NCBI GenBank assembly: GCA_018334595.1 | Contig: JAGXLQ010000003.1 | Location: 1 to 22,839, forward strand | DNA: 22,839 nucleotides | Source: Candidatus Bipolaricaulota bacterium | Lineage (GTDB): Bacteria; Bipolaricaulota; Bipolaricaulia; M55B111 | Direction of reading: 5' to 3' | The notes under the pieces: generated by a model | The model's database searches: none | Told to the model about the DNA's origin: nothing | What the model saw: the letters and a program-made list of their open reading frames with translations, nothing else | Shown here: piece after piece, positions 1 through 6,792 of the stretch | Layout: each line of letters begins with the position of its first letter | How positions within the stretch are numbered: position 1 is the first letter of the stretch | Made by a program: the position numbers and the translations under genes

Positions 1-1
1 G

Positions 2-673
2 GGAACGATCGATAGAATGGGAATAAACGATCACGGCCCGGTTCATTCTAAGATAGTCGCGAACTCGGCGCTAAAGATCTTCAGGTTGATATCTCAAACC
101 GGAGAAAAATCGAGCGTAGCAGAGGACCACAACCTCGCCATGGAGGACGCCGAGGTAGTCATTGTTCTGGCCGCCGCCCTCCATGATATCGGCCACTGCG
201 TTCACAGGGTGCATCACGAGGAGTTCGGAATCAGTATCTCAGGACCAATTATCCAGGAACTACTCCAGGGGATATACGACGGATACGACCTGGGGGTCAT
301 GCAGGGGGAGATTTTACACGCCTGTTTCGCCCACGGTACCGAACTGCAAACACTCACTTTAGAGGCTGGCATATTGAAACTTGCGGACGCCCTGGATATG
401 GAACACGGCCGGGCACGAATCCCCTTCAAGGAGGGTGACCTGACCATCCACTCGGTCTCAGCAACGGCTATAGAGAAGGTAAGCATTCACAGGGGCGAGG
501 TCAAACCCGTGAAGATAGTTATCGACATGTCCAATTCGGCCGGCATCTTCCAGCTGGACAACCTATTTAAGCCGAAACTGGAAAACTCCGGCATTCGTAA
601 GTTCGTGGAGGTAACCGTCGAGGTGGGCGACGAGGAGAAGGAGAAGAAGATAATCGACAATTACCAATTCTAA
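2..673 (+). CDS. HD-domain metal-dependent phosphohydrolase, 5' end cut by window edge
   Basis: This is probably a nucleotide or phosphoester hydrolase of the HD superfamily; the substrate cannot be read from the sequence. Counting from the ATG at 17, the metal-binding pattern is HGPVH (His6, His10), LHDIGH (His56-Asp57, His60) and KLADALD (Asp124), in the usual order. The last ~90 residues form a less conserved alpha/beta tail ending in a charged E/K-rich stretch. The frame stays open upstream of the ATG to base 2 (residues GTIDR), and no ribosome binding site lies in those bases. In relatives the HGPVH motif is normally preceded by more protein, so the true start probably lies outside the window. 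The next gene starts 257 bases downstream, so an operon with it is unlikely. The family call is firm; the substrate is unknown. Confidence 0.85.
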   Translation, partial: GTIDRMGINDHGPVHSKIVANSALKIFRLISQTGEKSSVAEDHNLAMEDAEVVIVLAAALHDIGHCVHRVHHEEFGISISGPIIQELLQGIYDGYDLGVMQGEILHACFAHGTELQTLTLEAGILKLADALDMEHGRARIPFKEGDLTIHSVSATAIEKVSIHRGEVKPVKIVIDMSNSAGIFQLDNLFKPKLENSGIRKFVEVTVEVGDEEKEKKIIDNYQF

Positions 674-786
674 TCGGAGCCTCTAGTTTATATCCGCGTA
701 TTTATGGGGTATTTAGCATAATTTTAACAAAAGGTATCTTATGTTAAAAATCTCACGAACGTCCTTTTCCGGGCTAACACGTGTAA

Positions 787-814
787 TTGCCCCTGGTTAA
801 CCTTCCGCTACAAT
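787..814 (+). promoter_or_regulatory. Putative sigma-70 promoter for the recombinase gene
   Basis: TTGCCC (787-792) and TACAAT (809-814) are separated by 16 bases, matching 4 of 6 and 5 of 6 consensus bases. Transcription would begin near 821, giving a leader of about 110 nt before the recombinase ATG. The call rests on pattern match alone. Confidence 0.4.
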
Positions 815-840
815 TCTAAACTGAGAGGGCCGATTCGTCC

Positions 841-876
841 GGACCCGCCCACCGCGGGTACCGGGAGAACTGGTCC
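841..876 (+). promoter_or_regulatory. Structured leader upstream of the recombinase with overlapping hairpins
   Basis: In a gap that is otherwise AT-rich, this GC-rich stretch can form three overlapping stems: ACCCGC (843-848) with GCGGGT (854-859), ACCGG (near 859-863) with CTGGT (near 870-874, one G-U pair), and GGACC (841-845) with GGTCC (872-876). The first and third share bases and exclude each other, as in attenuators or riboswitches. I do not recognise a known riboswitch family. It could instead be a recombination site for the adjacent recombinase. Confidence 0.35.
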
Positions 877-916
877 CAATGTCAGCCTTAAACCGATTTT
901 TAGGAGGGTAGCTTAT

Positions 917-934
917 TTGAGCGCGAGATTATGA
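917..934 (+). promoter_or_regulatory. Five-codon TTG mini-ORF overlapping the recombinase ATG
   Basis: The strong ribosome binding site GGAGGG (903-908) is 22 bases from the recombinase ATG, which is too far, but only 8 bases from a TTG at 917. That TTG opens TTG AGC GCG AGA TTA TGA. The TGA overlaps the ATG at 931 as ATGA, a classical translational-coupling arrangement. Alternatively this marks the eroded original start of the recombinase. Confidence 0.35.
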
Positions 935-1554
935 GTTTGGAACTGACCCAAGAAGATTTCATGACTGAGGAGCAAATAAAGCGCCTCAAAAAAACCCTTA
1001 GGGGTGCAGCCCGGGCGGGACAAGAGAACGGCAAGTATATCCCCGTGAGAGACTGGTGCATTTTACATATTGCCCTAGATGCCGGTCTGCGGGTCTCGGA
1101 AATATGCGACTTGAAGATTCGGGATCTCCTTATCGATCAGGGGGGGTCCTCGATAATCGTCCGCAGCGGCAAGGGAGACAAGAAGCGCGGCGTCTCTATT
1201 GGGGGTAACTTACGGAACCACATCAAGCGCTACATCGAGTGGAAGGACGAACACTGTTACCCCGTCGGAAAAGAGGATCCACTCTTCCTGTCGCCGAGCG
1301 GGAAGAACAAAAAGCTGACGCGTCAGGCAATCTATCACATATTCAAGCGGTGGGCTAAGAGAGCGGGACTTCCTGACAGGTTCTCTATCCATTCCTGCCG
1401 GCATACGTACGCGTCCATGCTCTACAAGTCCAGCAATTACAACCTAAGGCTCGTTCAATCCCAGTTAGGCCATTCTTCAATTCAGACCACGCAGGTCTAC
1501 GCCGACGTGTTAAACAAGGACGCCGAAAAGGCGGTAAACGACCTACCTCAGTAA
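931..1554 (+). CDS. Minimal tyrosine recombinase / integrase (catalytic domain only)
   Basis: This is a site-specific recombinase of the phage integrase/Xer superfamily, cutting and rejoining DNA through a tyrosine. The full catalytic set is visible: Arg54 in AGLRVSE, Lys81 in GKGDKKRG, His154 and Arg157 in HSCRH, His181 in LGHSS and the nucleophile Tyr190 in TTQVY. At 207 residues it is about 100 shorter than XerC/XerD. The SAM-like core-binding domain of about 90 residues is missing; only ~35 residues precede the catalytic fold. The region upstream does not encode the missing domain in this frame (a TAG lies at 901). It may be a naturally minimal integrase from a plasmid, virus or integrative element, or a truncated Xer-like gene. 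It stands alone, with gaps of 257 and 484 bases on either side. A second in-frame ATG lies at 961. Confidence 0.85.
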   Translation: MSLELTQEDFMTEEQIKRLKKTLRGAARAGQENGKYIPVRDWCILHIALDAGLRVSEICDLKIRDLLIDQGGSSIIVRSGKGDKKRGVSIGGNLRNHIKRYIEWKDEHCYPVGKEDPLFLSPSGKNKKLTRQAIYHIFKRWAKRAGLPDRFSIHSCRHTYASMLYKSSNYNLRLVQSQLGHSSIQTTQVYADVLNKDAEKAVNDLPQ

Positions 1555-2038
1555 GATAACCCTTTTTTTCGCTTTCACCTACGCGTCGGTATCACGACCG
1601 TCAATTTACGCGCTCAACAGGGGCCGACTTAAAGTTATCTACCCGGTATTCTTCTGGTTTCACATAGTATTATATAGATCTGTATTAATCCGTATTTAAC
1701 CCAACGAGACTAGGTCTTCTCCCCAATTATTTTGTATTCAACTATAACATAGTATATAACGGCATTTACAGTATTCCCCGTTATAAAGATTAGTGAAAAC
1801 TGAGGATAAATATTAAATAATTTATTACTCCCCACAAAACCGACTAATAGTCCTACGGACAAAAGAGTTTCACCCAGACCCTCCCCTCTCTACTGTCCGC
1901 GAGCGGGCAAGAGCCGAAAGCGTTTGCACTCGACGGCCACCGGCCCCAATATAATATAATTGATGGTTGGACGCCGGACTGGGTTAAAGGACAAAAAAGT
2001 GAGTGTAAAATATTGGAGGACAATCAAGGGAGAAGCCC
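1555..2038. other. Gene-poor gap between recombinase and PIG-L genes
   Basis: These 484 bases hold no convincing coding frame. The first ~320 are AT-rich and contain a T7 run just after the recombinase stop, with no hairpin before it. Near 1950-1960 two overlapping TATAAT hexamers occur without a well-placed -35 box; they could serve the PIG-L gene. Around 1931-1948 there is a short GC-rich patch that may fold. No tRNA, terminal inverted repeat or obvious attachment-site pair is visible to me. Confidence 0.5.
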
Positions 2039-3379
2039 ATGATAGAGATCGAGAACCTTCCTGGAAATAGGGTGTTGGTATTTGCCCCCCATAACGACGA
2101 CGAGATACTCGGGACCGCGGGTGCCATCCAACGCTACGGGGAATTCGGCGGCCAGGCGCACGTAGCAATCATGACAAACGGCGACGCACAGATTAGGCGC
2201 CCCCGCCGGCTACCGTTCTTCAGTCCGAACTTCGTCAACCTGGGATATAGGCGGCAAAGTGAGTCCCGAAAAGCGCTGGGTTACCTTGGCCTTCCTCCGG
2301 AGAGGGTTCACCTCCTGGGTTATCCCGACCGGGGGCTGGACGAGTTATGGACTGATTACTGGGGTTACGACAACCTTTACCGTTCTCCATATACTAAGGC
2401 CGACCACTCTCCGTACAAAGACAACTACAACCCGAAAGCCGCTTACTGTGGACTATCGGTCTTAAACGACACAAAGGAGGTTATTAGGGAGGTAAACCCC
2501 GACGTCATCTTCCTCCCACACCCAAACGATCGCCATCAGGATCACTGGGCAACAAATGGGTTCGCGACCCTTGCGCTATTAGAGCTGCAAAATGAGGGTT
2601 ACGGGTGGTTCCGTGGCGTGAAGTTAATGAGTTACCTGGTACACGGGGTACACTTCCCGTACCCGAGAGGAGAATTTCTCTTGGCTTCACTGACCCGTCC
2701 GAAGACGCTAGAGGGCCTTGATACTGAATGGTTTCTCTTCCCGCTGAGTTTTACCGAGAGGGTCCGTAAACTGAGGGCAATCGGAAAGTATAGGTCACAA
2801 ACACAGCTTATGCGCAAGTATCTTGTCAGCTTCGCCAGGGCCAACGAACTCTTCGGGGTCGTTCCCGAACTGGACCTCTCGACCGTCCCTGAGCTCGAGA
2901 ACCCATTCAGGCTTTCCATGGACGTCGTACTCGAAGAGGAACGGGAAACCAGCTTTCTATCGTACCTTGACCCCAAGAGTAAAAGTCGTTTGGCGACCCT
3001 CAAGAGGTACCCAGATTTAAGGTCGGTAAGCCTGGGAAGAAATAACGGCAACCTCGAGGTCTTAATTCAGTTTTATAACGTATGCGGCCGGAATAATGAG
3101 ATCAAAATAATCATAAAGTCCGTGAACAGAACCGGTGAGGCAAAAGATGCCTCAAGGTCCAACACGTTTGTATCGAAAACCGACAACCTATACGTCAACG
3201 GGGTCCAGGTCGACAAGAGCAGTCCATACAGATATAAACGCGACCGCAAGTCGTATTCACTCTCGGTCCCTATTGAAGAGTTAAGATGCCCACAAAAGAT
3301 AATTCTGAGTATTACGCTGGGACGAAACGGAGTGACATTCGCCAGGAGTGCAAACAGGGTGATTAAACTTGACCGGTAA
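2039..3379 (+). CDS. PIG-L/LmbE-family zinc deacetylase with C-terminal extension
   Basis: This is a predicted zinc-dependent N-deacetylase acting on an N-acetylated sugar or glycoconjugate (the MshB, BshB and PIG-L superfamily). The first metal motif is APHNDDE (His18, Asp20, Asp21, Glu22), where Asn replaces the usual Pro. The second is HPNDRHQDH near residues 163-171. The core fold fills about residues 1-270. Typical members have 220-300 residues; this one has 446, so roughly 170 C-terminal residues are extra. They are charged and partly beta-like, and I do not recognise a domain in them. A GGGAG ribosome binding site sits about 6 bases before the ATG. The gene ends 4 bases from the convergent GNAT acetyltransferase, suggesting sugar acetylation chemistry in the neighbourhood, though they cannot share a transcript. 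No signal peptide is visible. Confidence 0.88.
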   Translation: MIEIENLPGNRVLVFAPHNDDEILGTAGAIQRYGEFGGQAHVAIMTNGDAQIRRPRRLPFFSPNFVNLGYRRQSESRKALGYLGLPPERVHLLGYPDRGLDELWTDYWGYDNLYRSPYTKADHSPYKDNYNPKAAYCGLSVLNDTKEVIREVNPDVIFLPHPNDRHQDHWATNGFATLALLELQNEGYGWFRGVKLMSYLVHGVHFPYPRGEFLLASLTRPKTLEGLDTEWFLFPLSFTERVRKLRAIGKYRSQTQLMRKYLVSFARANELFGVVPELDLSTVPELENPFRLSMDVVLEEERETSFLSYLDPKSKSRLATLKRYPDLRSVSLGRNNGNLEVLIQFYNVCGRNNEIKIIIKSVNRTGEAKDASRSNTFVSKTDNLYVNGVQVDKSSPYRYKRDRKSYSLSVPIEELRCPQKIILSITLGRNGVTFARSANRVIKLDR

Positions 3380-3383
3380 AGCC

Positions 3384-4010
3384 TTACAGGTCCTTCACGT
3401 AGACCACCGACCAGGATGCCCTCATCCCCTTCTCTTCCGCGACGACTACCGGGTACGCCCGCGCCCGGGTAAAGCCAAACGACTTAAAAAAATCAGCCGC
3501 CTTCAGGTCTTTTCGCCTCACCCTGACGTGAACTCCCGGAACACGGTTCTCACGCAATACCTCGATAAACCTTTCTACAAGAGCAGTTCCTATCCCCTTC
3601 CGTCTATATTCACGCGCCACATTTACGTGAAAATGGCTGGGATAACCACGAGGTGGACTACTCCTTAAACCCCCCTTGACGGCAACGTAGGCCGTCGAGG
3701 CGAAGTACCTTATCTCCCGCCATCGAATTTTCCGTCGAAGTAGACCTCTGATTACCGCCTTTGGAAAGACGGATAAGGACTTAACCAGCCGACAGCGGCG
3801 AGTCTGCACACATCCAAAAAGGTAACCTGTAGTCACCCCATTTGACTCAGCCACCAGCAGGTGTTCTGGCTCGTGCTCCACGTAGTAATTTGACAGCAAA
3901 TCTGCAATCAACTCCGGGTCGGAGCGAGGATATCCGGAAGCCGTGCCGACCGCAATTCTTCTTACGCCGTCCCTATCGCCGTTCTCATATCTACGAATAT
4001 TTTGTTTCAC
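3384..4010 (-). CDS. GNAT-family N-acetyltransferase
   Basis: This predicted acetyl-CoA-dependent N-acetyltransferase has the acetyl-CoA motif A near residues 130-150 (NVAREYRRKGIGTAL, containing R-x-x-G-I-G-T-A), followed by the amphipathic helix LVERFIEVLREN. Near the C-terminus, AADFFKSFGF is the usual motif B region. The protein is 208 residues, longer than minimal GNATs (~150), with an N-terminal half that starts in typical GNAT style (IRRYENGDRDGVRRIA). The start is a GTG at 4010; a GGGAGG lies about 15 bases upstream, which is rather far. The substrate is unknown. It is downstream of the broken nucleotidase and convergent with the PIG-L deacetylase. Confidence 0.85.
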   Translation of the reverse strand: MKQNIRRYENGDRDGVRRIAVGTASGYPRSDPELIADLLSNYYVEHEPEHLLVAESNGVTTGYLFGCVQTRRCRLVKSLSVFPKAVIRGLLRRKIRWREIRYFASTAYVAVKGGLRSSPPRGYPSHFHVNVAREYRRKGIGTALVERFIEVLRENRVPGVHVRVRRKDLKAADFFKSFGFTRARAYPVVVAEEKGMRASWSVVYVKDL

Positions 4011-4200
4011 GATAACGAGATTCTAGCCTCCCTCGCCCGCAATTGGACGCTCCCGTCACGATCGGACGTTCAACCATCTGGATGCCCTTTACCGTCATTT
4101 CATCCCCATGTCCTTCTACCCCTATGAGAGTTTCCCCTTTCTCCATGCTACCAACGAAGAAAAGGTTATCCTCGAAACCAGGGTTATCGAGCGACTGCAT
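3991..4200 (-). CDS. Small hypothetical ORF between nucleotidase remnant and GNAT gene
   Basis: This open frame of 69 codons begins 15 bases after the nucleotidase remnant and overlaps the GNAT start by 20 bases. No good ribosome binding site precedes the ATG at 4200; an internal ATG at 4145 is slightly better placed. The product is mildly acidic with no recognised domain or membrane segment. It may be a real short gene, the decayed tail of something larger, or chance. Confidence 0.25.
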   Translation of the reverse strand: MQSLDNPGFEDNLFFVGSMEKGETLIGVEGHGDEMTVKGIQMVERPIVTGASNCGRGRLESRYRETKYS

Positions 4201-4214
4201 TTAGAGGATCATTC

Positions 4215-6324
4215 TTATTCGACCTTGACTCTATCCTCGGCTACTTCTTCCCCGACCACGTCCAGGCCTGCGACGTAATCCAGCAGCATCTCTTTTTCCG
4301 TTGACTCCGTGGTGTATTGCTCGGTAAAGCCGTCCACGGGGGCGTAATCACTCCCGTAGGCGTAGGAATTAAAGGAAACGCTGTAAGTCTTTTCCGGGTT
4401 TAAATCAGTTTCTATGTCAGATATCTTTCCCCCCTTCTCCTTGTACGTCACGTCAACACCTGCTACCTGAAGGTCAACATTGTCATAGGCTTGGCCTCTT
4501 TGCAGCAAGAACCCTTCTAGATCACTCCCATAAATAGTGCCGACGGTTGCCTTGTTTTCTCCTATGTAATTACCGTAGAGCGAAATAAGTCGTGCTTCCG
4601 TCACGTCCATTCCCCCCTCTAATCGTATCCCCAAATTCGTTTAAGCCGGGGTAACTCGGAAATGTGGAGATATCCACGTCAGTTTCCTCCTTGATCGCGT
4701 CAGCCATGAGGTTTCCAGTTGTAGTTGAACCGTCCGTCTCCCCCTTAGAGCTTAGCCTCACCTCCGTTCTGGCGATGAACTTCACCTTCCCCGACAAACG
4801 ATTTAAACGTCCTATTCAGGTTCCGGTAGGTATGGTTGAGCTTAAACTCGCCAACGACGTCTTCAAGATAGGTAACTATAGCATCGTTTACCCTAGCATC
4901 GTTTACCCTAACATAGGTATTCTCCCCATCATCCCTGGCAGTAAACTCATACGAACTAGCTATGTACTCGTTCATGGCCACCTGGTAGGTCCTGTCCTCA
5001 GGTATCTCGATACCCGTGTAATCAGTAAGTATGACGTCTTCGACTTCGCCCCCCGGGTTAATTTGGACCTCGTACATAATCCCGGCCACCTTTATGTCGG
5101 TCGGACCACCGTCACCGTAATCATTTCTAATTAATGTCCTGATGTCTTCTGGCGTCATCTTGTAGACGAAGGTGTGGTTTCCAAACGGCTCCAGGTCGAA
5201 TACGTCGCCAACCGTGAGGTCTCCGGCCTCCAGCTTGTCCACCCGTATACCATCACTGTTTTGGAAGGATACGTCCACTTCGTAACCCAAGGCCTTAAGT
5301 TGCGGAGAGCTAACTATAGCATCGTTCATCAAACATCCAAGGTTTTCCGTCCCCTCGATCGGCCTATCGAGGTGGTTTATCTTCCGGGAAAATATCTCTT
5401 CTACATCTTCCCGATAATCTCCTATCACCCTGCTTACGGCATCGTCCGACCCCTTGATGTCATCAATTTTCAGGAGCTTTCCACTCCTGTCTAGAACCTC
5501 CTGCTCTTCATCAAAAGTGATCGTGACCTGTCCCAGGTATTCCATATCCTCTTCCGCCTGTGTGATAAGCACGCCGTTTGTAAGAGATGGCTGGTCAACG
5601 ACTGTAGCGGAGTTTCCTCCTACAATCACGTCGAAACTTCCTACCGCACCGGCCAACCCCCTGTCCCACTCGTATCCGAGGTGGGTCAATCCGATGGAAA
5701 CATCGGACTCGCCACTCAGATAGCTGTACTTCTCTGCGGTCTCTATAGGATCCATGAACCGCAAACCGTACAGGTTTGTCGGCAGTGTCGAGGGATATTT
5801 CTCACCGACCTCCACCAACCCGAGAAAGGTCAACTCTGCTCCAAAGCCAGTCTTGATTTTTAAATAGGCCGGAGGACGAGAGATATCCGCCTCACTTTCG
5901 TCAACTGCAATATTGGCCAGGATGAAGTTAAACTCCGCGTTGTCCATATTCGCCAAAAGCCTCTTCTGCCCGTAATCGAACTCATGGTTGCCGATTACCG
6001 ACAGGTCGACCTCGGCCGCGTTCATTACTTCGATCATCGGCTTGCCCCTCAGGTTTTACCATCAATGACGTACTCGTCTTCAACTGGGTTCCCGGTAAAG
6101 GAGTCTCCTGCGCTGACGAGTAAGATTTCGTCGTACTTCTCTTCCAAATTATGCTTGTACCAACTTACCCTGTCAAAATCCTCAATGACCCCGTGGGCGT
6201 CGTTTACGTGTAATATCGCCAGGGTATTTGTATCCTCAACTCCGACTCCCGTGGTAAATACGGCGAAAAAGGCGAGTAGTATGGCTAAAAGCGAAACAAT
6301 CGATTTTACCTTTATTCTTTTCAT
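4215..6324 (-). pseudogene. Exported 5'-nucleotidase (UshA type) with two C-terminal domains, broken by three frameshifts
   Basis: The intact ancestor was a secreted nucleotidase or cyclic phosphodiesterase. The 5' part (6324-6049) has a signal peptide (MKRIKVKSIVSLLAILLAFF), then HVNDAHG and SAGDSFTG, the first metal motifs of the calcineurin-like fold. The next part (6037-4745) has GNHEFDYG, a GLTHLGYEWD segment and a full 5'-nucleotidase C-terminal domain. A second C-terminal domain follows in two further frames (4797-4570, with TGNLMADAIKEET; 4634-4215). Break 1 is near 6050: one added base restores KTLRGKPMIEVMN. Break 2 lies near 4800-4815. Break 3 is a six-base C run (4612-4617): removing one base joins TIRGG to MDVTEARL. 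A GGAGGTG ribosome binding site precedes the ATG at 6324. Because the longer neighbouring genes are intact, true gene decay is more likely than sequencing error, but homopolymer error could explain break 3. Confidence 0.85.
4880..4909 (-). repeat. In-frame 15-base tandem duplication inside the nucleotidase
   Basis: Two exact copies of a 15-base unit (plus-strand AGCATCGTTTACCCT) lie head to tail. On the coding strand they repeat the residues VNDAR/VNDAI. A 16-base stretch covering the left edge, TAACTATAGCATCGTT, occurs again near 5310-5325 in the same gene, coding another NDAIV. Confidence 0.85.
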
Positions 6325-6711
6325 GACCAGAACACCTCCCCTTGTGTTGAAGGTCCCGTACCAGGATAATCCCTTGAGCTATCCTAAGCACCCGGTCCAG
6401 CTACCACCTACCCTCCTTCCATCACCCTATCCCCATGATCGTTTAGGGTGACCTTTTCGACGCTTGCAACCTGTGAATAGTCGACCCCTGAACAGGCTCT
6501 AATTCCGCCCTCAACTCTCACGCCGGAGAATATCCTTACCGTCAGTCCATTTGCCTCTACTTCCATCTGGGATCCTCACGAACATACGTATTCTATGGAT
6601 TTAGACCAGGTTCATTCTAGGATGACCAGGGGAAGATTTACAAAAAGCCTCAGCGAAAACAACACGATAAGGACGACGGCGCCGTTGCGATCCGCAGGCG
6701 GTTGAAAACAA
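6325..6711. other. Gap upstream of the nucleotidase, no confident gene
   Basis: Apart from the weak short ORF at 6408-6566, no coding frame convinces. Near 6363-6385 there is an inverted repeat (AGGATA ... TATCCT, 11-base spacer), placed 40-60 bases upstream of the nucleotidase start; it could be an operator. No good -10/-35 pair was seen on the minus strand. Confidence 0.4.
6408..6566 (-). CDS. Small hypothetical ORF upstream of the nucleotidase
   Basis: This ATG-to-TAG frame of 52 codons is oriented like the nucleotidase and glnA. Its codon choice resembles neighbouring genes and the product begins MEVEANGLTVRIFSGV. No strong ribosome binding site precedes it, and no domain is recognised. 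It could be a remnant, since the region is gene-poor and next to a pseudogene. Confidence 0.2.
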   Translation of the reverse strand: MEVEANGLTVRIFSGVRVEGGIRACSGVDYSQVASVEKVTLNDHGDRVMEGG

Positions 6712-6746
6712 AAGCCAGCGCGGAGAAATACCTGCCGCGCTGGCTT
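6712..6746 (-). terminator. Intrinsic terminator of glnA
   Basis: A perfect 12-bp stem (AAGCCAGCGCGG, 6712-6723, pairing with 6735-6746) has an 11-base loop. Read on the minus strand it is followed at once by TTTTGTTTT. It starts about 45 bases after the glnA stop. Stem plus U-tract is the bacterial rho-independent pattern. Confidence 0.9.
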
Positions 6747-6792
6747 GAAGGCTCATCTTGAGGACGGGATTTCTCCTCCCTTTCCCCCCGGA

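Noticed and set aside
818..880. A TPP or T-box riboswitch before the recombinase
   Set aside because: CTGAGA and a GGTACC-like core occur, but the remaining conserved boxes of either family are missing, and the downstream gene does not fit thiamine or aminoacylation control.
931..1554. An integron integrase with attC sites
   Set aside because: The protein lacks the IntI N-terminal domain, I did not recognise the IntI-specific insert, and no repeated attC-like sites or gene cassettes follow.
2039..4010. The PIG-L deacetylase and GNAT acetyltransferase as one operon
   Set aside because: They are convergent with stops 4 bases apart, so they cannot share a transcript, whatever their functional relation.
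4664..5494. Open frames on the plus strand across the nucleotidase
   Set aside because: They are antisense to conserved nucleotidase domains, have no ribosome binding sites and show no family resemblance.
4745..6037. Programmed frameshifting in the nucleotidase
   Set aside because: Three breaks needing different shifts, with no slippery heptamer plus structure seen at breaks 1 and 2, make a recoding mechanism improbable.
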